The translations under genes were made by a program, and so were the position numbers. Below, piece after piece: positions 24,005-32,916 of a DNA stretch of 64,000 nucleotides (the first letter of the stretch is position 1; each line of letters opens with the position of its first letter). The notes under the pieces were generated by a model. That model saw only the letters and a list, made by a program, of their open reading frames with translations. It searched no databases and was not told where the DNA came from. The stretch spans positions 22,471-86,470 of the forward strand of contig NZ_CACSIP010000018.1 in assembly GCF_902705885.1 (NCBI RefSeq), given 5' to 3'. The stretch is from Mycolicibacterium austroafricanum. GTDB lineage: Bacteria > Actinomycetota > Actinomycetes > Mycobacteriales > Mycobacteriaceae.

Positions 24005-26317
24005 GTGGGCATTGGCCGACATCCGCCTCGGGTGAGGCCGTCGATTGCGGCCCCGCTGGGGCTGGCCGTCGTACTGGCGGTATTGCTCGCCGTCGGCGAC
24101 GGCGCACCATGGACCCCGGTCGTTTCCGACTTCGCGGCGCTTGGTCTGTCCAGCTACGCCACCGTCTGCGCCTACTTGGCGGCGCGGTCGGCAGGAGGCC
24201 ATAGCCGTGCCGCGTGGATCACGATGGCGGCGGCGCTGGGAGCCTGGGCGATCGGCGACCTGATCTGGGCGCTGAGCGAGTACGTGCTGCACACCAACTC
24301 GTTCCCGTCCCCGGCGGACTTCTTCTATCTGTTGTTTCCGGTGCTGGCCGCTCTGGCGATGGCTCAATTCGCCGGGCGGCACCAGTCGCGACCGCGCATC
24401 GTGCTCGACGGTGCGACGGTGGCGCTGTGCCTGTTCCTGCTGGCATGGATTCTCGCGCTGAAGGACGTCTACGAAACCTACCGCGACGACGGCGTCGCCC
24501 TGGGACTCGCGTTGGTCTACCCCGCGGCCGACGTGGTGGCCGTATCGGTCGCCATCGCGGTCACCGTCCGCGCCGATGCGCGCCAACGGGTGATGCTCTA
24601 TCTCCTCGCCGGCGCGCTCGGACTCGGGCTCGTCACCGACAGCGCATTCGCCTACCTGGTAGCCAACAACCACTACGTGTCGGGCACGCTCATCGACATC
24701 GGCTGGGCCGCAGTGCTGGTCATGATCGCCGCCGCGGCCCGCCTCAGCGGCAAGGCCCGACCGCCCACCTCGGTGACGACGGTGTCCGTCCCGTCCAATT
24801 CGTCACTGTGGCTGCCGTACGTTCCGCTGCTGCTGGCGGGCACGGTGGGACCGGCCATCGTCATGACAGGGCTGGAGCGGGTCATCGTTCCGTTCATCGT
24901 CGTGACCGTGTGCGCGCGCCAGATGGTGACGGCGTGGGAGAACCGGCGATTGCTGGTGGCGGTGGCCGAGCAGGCCTTGAAGGATCCGCTGACCGGGCTG
25001 GCCAATCAGACGTTGTTCAACGATCGGCTCGCGCACGCGATGATGCTGCGATTGCGCGACAATCGTTCGGTCGCGGTGGTGTCACTGGACCTGGACGACT
25101 TCAAGTTGGTCAACGACAGCCTGGGCCATCCGACCGCGGACAGTCTGCTGGTACATGCCGGCCAGCGCATCACCGAGTGCGTGCGCCCAGGTGACACGGT
25201 GGCCCGAGTCGGCGGCGATGAGTTCTCCGTGCTTCTGGAAAGCGAGGTCGACGATTCACATCTGCTCGCTCAGCAGATGATCGAAGCGTTCAACAAGCCG
25301 TTTGTCGTCGACGGCCAGAACCTGTTGATGCGGCCGAGCGTCGGGGTCGCGGTGGCCCCCGCCGACGAGCCGGACCTGGCACCGGACGCGCTGATCAAAC
25401 GCGCTGATATCGCGATGTACACCGCAAAGCGGTCCCGTTCGTCGCGGGTGCACACCTTCACCGCGGACATGGCCATGATCGATCCGGCCGCGTTGTCCTG
25501 GGCCGGCGACGATGCAGTTCACACCCCCGGTGAGGGCGCGGCCCAGGTGCGGTTGCTCGGCGAGTTGCGCCGGGCGGTCGACACCGGCCGGCTCAACGTG
25601 TTGTACCAGCCGAAGTACAGCTTGAGCACAGGCCGCGTCGTCGGAGTCGAGGCGCTGCTGCGGTGGCCGCATCCGGAGCTGGGGACGCTGCGCCCTGATG
25701 CGTTCATGTCGCTGGTGCGCCAACACGGCTTGATGCGACCGGTGACCGATCTGGTGCTCGACCGGGTCCTCGATGACGCGGCGCGATGGATTGCGGATGG
25801 CGCACAGATGCCTGTCGCGGTGAATCTGTTCGCGCCGTTTCTTCATGACACCCGGCTGCCCGGGGTCCTCCGGAACGGAATGCTAAGGCGCGGATTGGCC
25901 GCTGAGTTGCTCACCGTGGAGATCACCGAGGATCTGGTGCTGACCGAGCTCAACGTGGTGACCACGGTGTTGCGCCAGCTCCGGCAGGAGGGAATACGGG
26001 TGGCGATCGACGATTTCGGCAGCGGTTACTCAGCGCTGTCCTATCTGCGTGACCTGACCGTCGATGAGATTAAGATGGACCGTCGCTTCATTGCGTCGGT
26101 GACGACCGACAGTCGCGCCGCGGCGGTGGTTCGGGCAGTGATCGAGCTCGCCCATGCCCTGGACAGCACGGTGGTGGCCGAAGGCATCGAGGACGCGGTG
26201 ACGGCGGCCTGGCTGCGGGAACAAGGCTGCGATATCGGGCAGGGGTTTTACTTCGGCAAACCCATCGACGCCGCCGGCGTGCCCGACCTGATCACTGTTG
26301 CCGCACAGTCGAATTGA
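24005..26317 (+). CDS. membrane-bound GGDEF-EAL bifunctional c-di-GMP enzyme
   Basis: 770 residues, GTG start with GGGAG five bases upstream. The N-terminal 300 residues hold about nine membrane helices, likely a sensor. The GGDEF domain (about 320-480) has an intact GGDEF active site (about 403) preceded by the RPGD inhibitory site at the proper five-residue spacing. The EAL domain (about 520-765) keeps EALLRW, an acidic residue in TVEITED, DDFGSGYS, the Lys in DEIKMDRRF, VAEGIED and the Gln in DIGQGFYFGKP. Both diguanylate cyclase and phosphodiesterase activities are therefore possible. This is a full TM-GGDEF-EAL protein, unlike the GAF-GGDEF-EAL DcpA of M. smegmatis. Confidence 0.92.
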   Translation: MGIGRHPPRVRPSIAAPLGLAVVLAVLLAVGDGAPWTPVVSDFAALGLSSYATVCAYLAARSAGGHSRAAWITMAAALGAWAIGDLIWALSEYVLHTNSFPSPADFFYLLFPVLAALAMAQFAGRHQSRPRIVLDGATVALCLFLLAWILALKDVYETYRDDGVALGLALVYPAADVVAVSVAIAVTVRADARQRVMLYLLAGALGLGLVTDSAFAYLVANNHYVSGTLIDIGWAAVLVMIAAAARLSGKARPPTSVTTVSVPSNSSLWLPYVPLLLAGTVGPAIVMTGLERVIVPFIVVTVCARQMVTAWENRRLLVAVAEQALKDPLTGLANQTLFNDRLAHAMMLRLRDNRSVAVVSLDLDDFKLVNDSLGHPTADSLLVHAGQRITECVRPGDTVARVGGDEFSVLLESEVDDSHLLAQQMIEAFNKPFVVDGQNLLMRPSVGVAVAPADEPDLAPDALIKRADIAMYTAKRSRSSRVHTFTADMAMIDPAALSWAGDDAVHTPGEGAAQVRLLGELRRAVDTGRLNVLYQPKYSLSTGRVVGVEALLRWPHPELGTLRPDAFMSLVRQHGLMRPVTDLVLDRVLDDAARWIADGAQMPVAVNLFAPFLHDTRLPGVLRNGMLRRGLAAELLTVEITEDLVLTELNVVTTVLRQLRQEGIRVAIDDFGSGYSALSYLRDLTVDEIKMDRRFIASVTTDSRAAAVVRAVIELAHALDSTVVAEGIEDAVTAAWLREQGCDIGQGFYFGKPIDAAGVPDLITVAAQSN

Positions 26318-26448
26318 CAGAACGCACCGAACATCCGCGGCAGCCGACGCTCGCGCTTCCAGGGGGTGGAGTGCAGTGCATGGCATTCGACCCCGCCGGG
26401 ATGCCTCGCTGAGGCAGGATTGGGTGGATTGGGTGGGAGGAGTTTCCG

Positions 26449-28176
26449 GTGGGTGCACACACGATTCTGCAGGCCGCCTTGGTCATCACCATGAACCCCA
26501 CCCAGCCGCGCGCCGAGGCGGTGGTCGTCGACGCAGAAACCGGGACCCTCGCTGCGGTCGGCTCGCTTTCGCAGTGCCGGGCCTACGCACCCGACGCCCC
26601 GGTGACCGACCTCGGCTCAGCCGTCCTGATGCCCGGTTTCATCCAGGCGCACGACCATCCGGTGCCTGCGGCGGTGCTCTGCGAGCAGCCGGCACAGTGG
26701 ATCGCGCCGTTCGTCGGATTTCCCACCTGGGCCGATGTCGAGGTGCTCTTCGACCGGCTCCGCCGTCAGACACCGACTGGTCACCCCCTGCTGTTCAACG
26801 GCCTCGACCGGCTGCTGCTCTCCATCCCGATGCCCGACCGCGCGAGCCTGGACAAGTACTTCCCCGACCACCCGGTGCTCATCTTCGACATCACCGGCCA
26901 CGCGCTGTACTTCAACTCCCGCGCCACCGCACTGTTCGGCTGGACCAACGCCACCCCACCGCCGGACACCCCCGACGCGCGGTGGAGCCGCCGGCCGGAC
27001 GGCAGTTCCGGCGGGGTCGGCTACGAGACGCAGGCGACCCTGATGGCGCTCGGCGCCTTCCTGCCCGGCGTCGTCCCGTCGCCGCTGACGAATCTCGGTG
27101 CCTGGTATTCAACGTTGGCGCGCAACGGCTTCACCGCTGTCGGCGACCTGGGATTCATCAGCAAGCTGCGGGCGCCGATGGAACAGTTGGCGGCACTGCC
27201 CGGCTGCCCGGTGCGCTATTCGCTCTACCAGACCACCTACGACCCCGGGGCCGACGCGGGGCTGGACTTCGGTGAACTCTCCGGCATGATCCGCCGGGTC
27301 GGCTACAAGATCTGGATGGACGGCAGCCCGTCGATCGGCACGGCAGCCATCAGCGTGCCGTACCTGGACTCGGCGCGCGCCCGCATCGCCGATGTCCCGG
27401 TCGGCACTGCACCCGGCTTGTCGGTGCTGAACTACACTCCCGACCAATTCCTCAGTCTGATCGGTCAATTCGTCGACAAAGACCTCCAGATCGCCACCCA
27501 CATCAACGGCGACGCCGGCATCGACGTGGTGTTGGACGGCTACCAGCAGGCGCTGGCGGCCCATGGGCTCACCGGAACCGACCATCGCTGGCGGCTCGAA
27601 CATTTCTCCACACCCAGTCGCCAACAGTGCGCGCGCGCCGGCGAACTGGGCATCACCGCCTCGATGTCGCCGTTTCAGTCTCTGTATTGGGGTGATCTGT
27701 ACGACGGGGTCATCTTCGAACCATCGTATGGGGCCCGCTGGCAGCCCTACCGGGACGCCTACGACGGCGGGGTGCGGCCCACCTTCCACAACGACGGGTA
27801 CCTCTCGCCGCCGTTGCCGTGGCTCAACATTCAGAACGCGGTCACCCGGCGCAGCGCCTCAGGTGCTGTGCACGGCCCCGAGCAGGCGCTGTCGCTGCAC
27901 GAGGCTCTGGAAGCGCACACCACCAATGCGGCCTGGCAGCAGAAGCGCGACCACGAGATCGGGTCGATCGAGGTGGGCAAGCTGGCCGACCTCGTCGCGC
28001 TCAACACCGATCCGTACACGGTTGACCCGGCTCGACTGCAGGAAACGATGCAGGTTCTCGGCACCTGGCTGTCCGGTCGCAGGGTCGACCTTGATGGCTT
28101 CATGGAGTCGGTGAAGGAGGTGGCACACCGCTTCGATCAGGCCCTGGTCGGTGGCGTGCGGCCACATCAGTGTTGA
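26449..28176 (+). CDS. YtcJ-like metal-dependent amidohydrolase
   Basis: 575 residues, GTG start preceded by GGGAGG. Amidohydrolase superfamily: N-terminal beta-sandwich, then the metal motif GFIQAHDHP (about 63), GYKIWMDGSPSIGTAA (about 285), ATHINGDAGID (about 348, metal His), WRLEHFSTPS (about 383) and a late HNDGYLSPP with Asp ligand (about 447), ending in the beta-sandwich segment GSIEVGKLADLVALN. YtcJ-like enzymes hydrolyse amides or related bonds of unknown natural substrates. The MFS exporter begins 28 bp downstream, so the two may act on the same compound. Confidence 0.87.
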   Translation: MGAHTILQAALVITMNPTQPRAEAVVVDAETGTLAAVGSLSQCRAYAPDAPVTDLGSAVLMPGFIQAHDHPVPAAVLCEQPAQWIAPFVGFPTWADVEVLFDRLRRQTPTGHPLLFNGLDRLLLSIPMPDRASLDKYFPDHPVLIFDITGHALYFNSRATALFGWTNATPPPDTPDARWSRRPDGSSGGVGYETQATLMALGAFLPGVVPSPLTNLGAWYSTLARNGFTAVGDLGFISKLRAPMEQLAALPGCPVRYSLYQTTYDPGADAGLDFGELSGMIRRVGYKIWMDGSPSIGTAAISVPYLDSARARIADVPVGTAPGLSVLNYTPDQFLSLIGQFVDKDLQIATHINGDAGIDVVLDGYQQALAAHGLTGTDHRWRLEHFSTPSRQQCARAGELGITASMSPFQSLYWGDLYDGVIFEPSYGARWQPYRDAYDGGVRPTFHNDGYLSPPLPWLNIQNAVTRRSASGAVHGPEQALSLHEALEAHTTNAAWQQKRDHEIGSIEVGKLADLVALNTDPYTVDPARLQETMQVLGTWLSGRRVDLDGFMESVKEVAHRFDQALVGGVRPHQC

Positions 28177-28203
28177 GGTCGGACCTTCTCGTGGGGGAAG
28201 TAG

Positions 28204-29796
28204 ATGAGCATTGATCAGATCGACCCAACGGCAAGCGGCATGGACGAGGCGGTTCCGAAGGGCAAGATCTACCTGCTTGGGCTGTTGGGCGGGCTCCAGA
28301 TGCTCGATCCGACGGTCGCGAACACCTCCATGGTCGAAGCAGGCAGAGAGTTGGGCTTCACCGCCGCCGAGCGGGCGCTGGGCGCCAGCGTCTCGACACT
28401 CGCGTTGGCAGCCACGGTTCTTGCTGCCGGCCTCGCGGCCGATCGGCTCGGCCGCCGCCGCGTCCTGATCGGAGCCGCCCTGCTCGCGGCCGTCGGCAAC
28501 ATGATCGTCGCAGCCGCGCCGGCTGCCGAGGTCTACCTAGCAGGCCGCGCTATCGCGGGTATTGGGCTGGGAGCGACCCTTGCGGCGACGTTCGCCTACG
28601 TCCGCTTTGTCACTCCGGGCCCGAAAATCAGTGCTGCACTGGGCCTGTGGTCGGCCGTGATGATCAGCATGATCATCGTGGGGTTACCGATCGGCGGCGC
28701 ACTCGCTGCCGGGTCTTGGCGCTTGGCGATGCTGTTGGTGCCAGCGGTCCTCATCGCGCTGGTCGTTCTGGTCCCGCGTGTCCTGCCGATCATGCCTCGG
28801 TCGGGCGACGGGCCGGTCGACTATGCCGGCCTGGTGCTAATCGGAGCTTCGACGGTGCTGTTGCTCTACGGACTGAGCCAGGCCGCGACCTCGCCCACAT
28901 CGCTTCGGTTCTACGGCCCGGTGAGTGCGGGTATCGTCGGTTACGCCGTGTTCGGCATTGTCGAGATCCGGAGCAGATTCCCGGCGTTTCCCGTCAAGTT
29001 GTTCACCAACGGGATCTTCGTAGCCGCGGTCGTCGCCGGCGTGGCGTGGAACTTCACCGAAGCGGTCGTCATGCTCTCGACGAGCAACCTGTGGCAGTAC
29101 ACAAAGTCGGCGTCACCACTGGAGGTGACAGTTCTGCAAGCTCCGTTGCTGGTGATTCTGCTCGTGGCATCGATTCTGGTCGGCAACTACCTGTCAAAAC
29201 ACAGTGACAGACTGCGCCAGATCCTCGGGTTGGGTTTCACCGCCTGTGTGCTCGGATTCCTATTGATGGCTGCCGCCAAACAAAGCTCACCGGCGTGGGT
29301 CGTGGTACCCGGCGTCGCCGTTGTCGGCGCCGGACTGGCGTTGATCTCCGTCCCACAGTCGGTGATGTTCGTCTCGCAGGCGCCGGCGAGGTACTTCGGC
29401 CCGGTGACGTCCTTCCGCACGACGGTCGGGCAGATCGGCTACGCGATGGGCTTGACCCTGAGTGTGGTGCTGGTCGAGGGATTTGGCCATGCGCGCTTCG
29501 CCGGGAACCTCCAAAGGGCCGGGCTTGCCACCCCGTCGCAGGTCGCCGCCGGAATCGACGACGTTCGGTCATTCGCCCGCGATCAGGTGGAACCCACCAC
29601 AGCCGCCGGGAAGGCAGCCGTCGAAGCCGCCGAGAAGGCCTACACCCAGGGCTTCGATGCCACGATGGTGCTCTGTGCCGCCTTCATCGCGCTGATGGGT
29701 GTCGTCACGGTATTCATGATCGACGCGGGCGGCACCATCAAGCGCTTGAGGCGTCGGATTCGTCCGGCATCGGGCGATACGCACGGCGCGCCGTAG
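28204..29796 (+). CDS. MFS transporter, 14-helix drug/metabolite exporter type
   Basis: 530 residues with about 14 hydrophobic helices. The MFS motif A loop is GLAADRLGRRRVLIG (about 77), and AGRAIAGIGLGATLA is the motif-B helix with Arg. The size and helix number fit the DHA2 group of proton-driven exporters. A hydrophilic segment of about 50 residues lies before the last helix (about 435-485). It follows the amidohydrolase by 28 bp on the same strand and is probably co-transcribed. Substrate unknown. Confidence 0.86.
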   Translation: MSIDQIDPTASGMDEAVPKGKIYLLGLLGGLQMLDPTVANTSMVEAGRELGFTAAERALGASVSTLALAATVLAAGLAADRLGRRRVLIGAALLAAVGNMIVAAAPAAEVYLAGRAIAGIGLGATLAATFAYVRFVTPGPKISAALGLWSAVMISMIIVGLPIGGALAAGSWRLAMLLVPAVLIALVVLVPRVLPIMPRSGDGPVDYAGLVLIGASTVLLLYGLSQAATSPTSLRFYGPVSAGIVGYAVFGIVEIRSRFPAFPVKLFTNGIFVAAVVAGVAWNFTEAVVMLSTSNLWQYTKSASPLEVTVLQAPLLVILLVASILVGNYLSKHSDRLRQILGLGFTACVLGFLLMAAAKQSSPAWVVVPGVAVVGAGLALISVPQSVMFVSQAPARYFGPVTSFRTTVGQIGYAMGLTLSVVLVEGFGHARFAGNLQRAGLATPSQVAAGIDDVRSFARDQVEPTTAAGKAAVEAAEKAYTQGFDATMVLCAAFIALMGVVTVFMIDAGGTIKRLRRRIRPASGDTHGAP

Positions 29797-29841
29797 GAAG
29801 TTACCGGGCGGGCGCGTTCTCGCAGGTCGCAAGGGAACCGA

Positions 29842-29857
29842 GCCTGCCATCGCAGGC
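29842..29857 (+). terminator. possible terminator after the MFS gene
   Basis: GCCTGC and GCAGGC form a 6-bp stem with a 4-base loop, 46 bases past the MFS stop. Short and without a U-tract, so only suggestive. Confidence 0.3.
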
Positions 29858-29997
29858 ACGTCGACAATCACGATAGCGGCGCGACCGATGCAGAAGCGTG
29901 AGGAACTCTTGACCAAAACGAAGGCGCGCAAAAACTTTCGCGCACTATCGTTGGACCCATACTGACGATGCTGCAAATTCGAAGGATGCGGAGTGCC

Positions 29998-30831
29998 ATG
30001 CGCGTGGCTGTTCGGAGTGCGCTTGTCGCGTGCATAGCGGCGGCGAGTGCGGTTGTCGGCCCGTCGGATATCAGTGAAGCGGCGAGTTGGACGCCGCAAC
30101 TCGATATCGCATCCGTGCTCCCGGCAGAGGGCGCGGTCGTGGGTGTCGCACATCCCGTGGTGATCACGTTCGACAGCGCGGTGGTCAATCGGCGCGCCGC
30201 CGAAAAGGCGGTGAAGGTCACCTCTGAGCCGCCGATGACCGGCAAGCTCGAGTGGGTTGAAAACAATGTTGCACAATGGGTCCCAGACTCTTTCTGGCCG
30301 GCGCACAGCACGGTGAAACTCACGCTGGGCAGCAATCTGCCCACCAGAAACTTCGATACCGGCCCGGCTGTCATCGGCGTCGCCGACCTCTCGAATCACA
30401 CGTTCACCGTGACGATCGACGGTCAACCGCCGTCAGGGCTGCCGGCGCCACACCATCGGCCCAACTGGGGGCAGAATGGGGTGTTCCCAGCTTCCATGGG
30501 CCGTCCGGAATATCCGACACCCGTAGGCATCTACTCCGTTCTGGCCAAGGAACGCGACGTAGTGATGGATTCGAGCAGCGTGGGCATTCCGATCGACTCG
30601 CCCGACGGTTATCTCCTGGACGTGGAGTACGCCGTCAGGTTCACGCAGCGCGGCCTGTTCGTGCATTCAGCTCCGTGGGCTGTCAATCAGATGGGTTATG
30701 AGAACGGCAGCCACGGCTGTATCGGACTCAGTACCGAGGATGCGAAGTGGTACCTCGACACCGTCAACGTGGGAGACCCAATCATCGTGCGGGAGAACGG
30801 CCTCGAGGTGCCGCGGACGGTGTCGAGCTAG
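29998..30831 (+). CDS. L,D-transpeptidase (Ig-like plus YkuD domains)
   Basis: About 277 residues from ATG 29998 (GGAG just upstream; ATG 29968 and 29986 are alternatives). The signal peptide lacks a lipobox. An Ig-like domain (about 40-125) precedes the catalytic YkuD domain (about 130-270). The active-site region reads LFVHSAPWAVNQMG followed by SHGCIGLS, with the catalytic Cys and the helper His. These enzymes make 3-3 cross-links in mycobacterial peptidoglycan or attach proteins to it. The residue after the Cys-Ile is Gly where LdtMt enzymes usually have Asn, a minor deviation near the active site. Confidence 0.9.
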   Translation: MRVAVRSALVACIAAASAVVGPSDISEAASWTPQLDIASVLPAEGAVVGVAHPVVITFDSAVVNRRAAEKAVKVTSEPPMTGKLEWVENNVAQWVPDSFWPAHSTVKLTLGSNLPTRNFDTGPAVIGVADLSNHTFTVTIDGQPPSGLPAPHHRPNWGQNGVFPASMGRPEYPTPVGIYSVLAKERDVVMDSSSVGIPIDSPDGYLLDVEYAVRFTQRGLFVHSAPWAVNQMGYENGSHGCIGLSTEDAKWYLDTVNVGDPIIVRENGLEVPRTVSS

Positions 30832-30836
30832 AGCCC

Positions 30837-30853
30837 GGGCGCCCTTGGCGCCC
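30837..30853 (+). terminator. hairpin after the L,D-transpeptidase gene
   Basis: GGGCGCC, CTT, GGCGCCC: a perfect 7-bp GC stem six bases after the stop codon. Likely transcription end for the transpeptidase gene. Confidence 0.5.
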
Positions 30854-31217
30854 TCCGTGGCCTTCCCGGACAATCACGGGCAGAGGATACGGCAATGCAC
30901 AATCTGAGCACGATCTGACGGTCTCCGCCGTCCGCGGGCGGCGCTGCTACATGTTGAACCGGCTTGTGATGGCCCCGCATGCAATGTCCTTGCGGCCGTC
31001 CGTCTTCGCAGGATGGTTCAGCTCGTCGCGCCGTGGCGCGTCATTCCGGTCCCGGTTCTTCGCTGATCCCGCACAAGCGTGACCACTGACCCGATCCGGT
31101 CGGGTAGCGGTCCCGACCATCTATCCCGTGGATCGCCGTGTTGTGGTTGCCCGAACAGCAATTCGAGCGCACGCGACTTCTGGACAGGAGGTTGGCCCAC
31201 CTCCTGTCCGAGATGCA
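30854..31217. other. non-coding stretch
   Basis: About 360 bases between converging genes with no supported gene. Short open frames here lack ribosome sites and recognisable product. The only structures noted are the hairpins at either end. Confidence 0.4.
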
Positions 31218-31254
31218 CTGACAGCCCGCCCCCGCAAAGGGGACGGGCTGTCAG
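31218..31254 (-). terminator. strong hairpin terminator for the proline-rich protein gene
   Basis: Arms of 16 bases (CTGACAGCCCGCCCCC and GGGGACGGGCTGTCAG) pair with a single mismatch around a short GCAAA loop, nine bases beyond the minus-strand stop at 31263. It would also stop rightward transcripts. Confidence 0.7.
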
Positions 31255-31262
31255 CGATGATC

Positions 31263-31811
31263 TCAGCTACCGCTTGCTGGGCCTGGCGGGAGGGGCTGAC
31301 CGGGAACTGGTGCTCCACTCGGCGCCGGACCTGTCAGGTCCCCCTTTCCAGCGAGACCGCCCATGCTGGTCATCGGGAGGCCGCCGGCCGCCCCGGCCGC
31401 AGGCACCAGTGGCGCCGCTGCCGGCGGGATGACCGGCGGCGGAACCAGAGGCGGCACCACCGGGGGTGGCGCCAACGGCGGAACCACCGGCGGAACGGGC
31501 GGCGGCGCCAATGGTGGAACCACCGGCGGAATCGGTGGCGGCGCCAACGGCGGAACCACCGGCGGAATTACCGGTGGTGGCGCCACGGGCGGTGGCAACG
31601 GACCGGGCAGGGCCATTGGGACACCGGACATCTCAGAGAGCGGCGCGCACGCAACAGCACCCGCAGCGGCGGGAACCTCGCCCGCAGAGGTCTCCAGGCA
31701 CTCATACCCGCCGGCTTGGGCAACACCGGGGCTCAACGCCAGGGCGATACTGCACAGCCCGGCACCGACAGCAGCCACTCTGATGCTCAGTCGATCAAAG
31801 ACCGCCATCAA
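31263..31811 (-). CDS. proline-rich exported repeat protein
   Basis: 182 residues. Signal peptide about 1-33 (ending GVAQAGG). Two Cys follow (YECLET, VACAPL, residues about 37 and 55). The centre (about 70-130) is a Pro/Val/Ala repeat built on PPVVPPLAPPP(I/V)P units repeated about four times, and the tail is Gly/Pro-rich. At DNA level the repeats appear as near-identical 30-45 bp units. No enzyme domain is seen. Such proteins usually sit in or cross the cell wall as stalks or structural elements. Confidence 0.65.
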   Translation of the reverse strand: MMAVFDRLSIRVAAVGAGLCSIALALSPGVAQAGGYECLETSAGEVPAAAGAVACAPLSEMSGVPMALPGPLPPPVAPPPVIPPVVPPLAPPPIPPVVPPLAPPPVPPVVPPLAPPPVVPPLVPPPVIPPAAAPLVPAAGAAGGLPMTSMGGLAGKGDLTGPAPSGAPVPGQPLPPGPASGS

Positions 31812-32143
31812 CCACCAACTCCTTCATTCACAGTCAGACATCTCCGCTCCAACCGGTGCAGCAGAACGTCTGCCATACCAAGCCTGAGGCCGCCCTCAGA
31901 ACGACAGCGTCAATTTAGCGACCCACGCGATAGTGGCGGAACACGCCGCACCCGGCCGTTTCCGAACAGTGACGTTCGGTATGAGTCGGTACCGGTTCGT
32001 GTCGGAAATCCTTTGAAAAAGAGACGATTTCGAGATTGACGTGTTGTCGATTCTCAGTCCGCCCGCGCTACAGTCCCCGACATGTCCGGTGTCGGATCTG
32101 CCCGCGGCCGACGCGTGGGTCCGGAAGGCGGCGCGCTCGGACG
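31812..32143. other. intergenic region, no gene seen
   Basis: 332 bases between two minus-strand genes. It is less GC-rich than its surroundings around 31990-32045 and probably carries the promoter of the proline-rich protein gene. No RNA gene or repeat recognised. Confidence 0.35.
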
Positions 32144-32620
32144 CTAGGGACCCGCGAAGTCACCGACTGCGGTCATTGTGGCGCCGTCCCACGCCGTGGC
32201 GATACCGCCCGCGGTGAATCCGCAGTTCAAGATGATGGCTCGGTGTCCCGGACTGCCCATCCAGAAGTCGAGCGCCGCGTCCGCAGTCGCAGCAGACCCG
32301 GTGGCCCAGAAGACGATCTCCCCCGTCTTGCCGGCACCGCCGTAGCCCGCATCCGCCATCCGAGCCCGCGCTGACGAGCCGTCCGTACCGACGTGGCTGT
32401 AGTTCTTGTTGGTCAGCATGTCGTTGGCGTGCCGCTGCGCCGCCGCGGTCAGGCGCGCGTCCTGACCGATCGTCCCGCACGGCTGGCGAAGCTGGTTCAC
32501 GCCGGCGTACAGGCCGGTGGCCACGTCGTCGGCATGCGCGGTGAAACCAGCAGTGGCGCAGACAGCCGCTGTGAAGACAGTGCATGTCGCAAGAATGCCC
32601 ACGACCTTGGCCTTCATCAT
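32144..32620 (-). CDS. exported CAP-domain (SCP/PR-1) protein
   Basis: 158 residues from ATG 32620, chosen because AAGGCGA precedes it and a clean signal peptide (MMKAKVVGILATCTVFTAAV, cleavage near AHAD) then starts the protein. Longer upstream frames add only non-signal sequence. The CAP domain shows VNQLRQPCGTIGQDARLTAAAQRHANDM, NYSHVGTDG (His), TGEIVF (Glu) and SPGHRAIILN (His), the usual cavity residues, and two Cys that can pair. CAP proteins are secreted, some bind lipids, and their role in mycobacteria is unclear. Confidence 0.82.
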   Translation of the reverse strand: MMKAKVVGILATCTVFTAAVCATAGFTAHADDVATGLYAGVNQLRQPCGTIGQDARLTAAAQRHANDMLTNKNYSHVGTDGSSARARMADAGYGGAGKTGEIVFWATGSAATADAALDFWMGSPGHRAIILNCGFTAGGIATAWDGATMTAVGDFAGP

Positions 32621-32916
32621 GTTGTCGCCTTTTGCCGCGCCACCAGTTACCACTACTGTTTTCGCAACGTTACGGCAGTTCGTTACACGAACGAGATCGA
32701 AATGTGTCAGTGATGTCGTTGTGGGTCTCGTGATTGTGCTCCGCTGAAGCCCCAAGCCCTCCGTCACAGGCCCGCCGCACACTTGTAACGAGGGCTTTCG
32801 CGCTCTCCGCGCGAGCAGGACTCAACGGTGAGCGTGTTCAGTCACGGCAACGCGCTGCGTATTATCTGCCCGGGTACCCCGCCCTTGAGGGCTGTATTGA
32901 GAAACGGAATCATCCT
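32621..32916. other. divergent promoter region between the CAP gene and htpG
   Basis: About 296 bases. A longer in-frame extension of htpG to 32734 exists but its residues are not HtpG-like. The region carries a possible htpG promoter (32837-32865). No riboswitch or RNA gene recognised. Confidence 0.4.
32837..32865 (+). promoter_or_regulatory. possible sigma-A-type promoter of htpG
   Basis: TTCAGT, 17 bases, TATTAT. The -10 is good and the -35 is weak. It lies 52 bases upstream of the htpG start. Confidence 0.3.

Noticed and set aside
31440..31600. Repeats in the 31.4-31.6 kb region as a CRISPR or minisatellite
   Set aside because: They are the coding repeats of the proline-rich protein on the minus strand, with no spacers of constant length.
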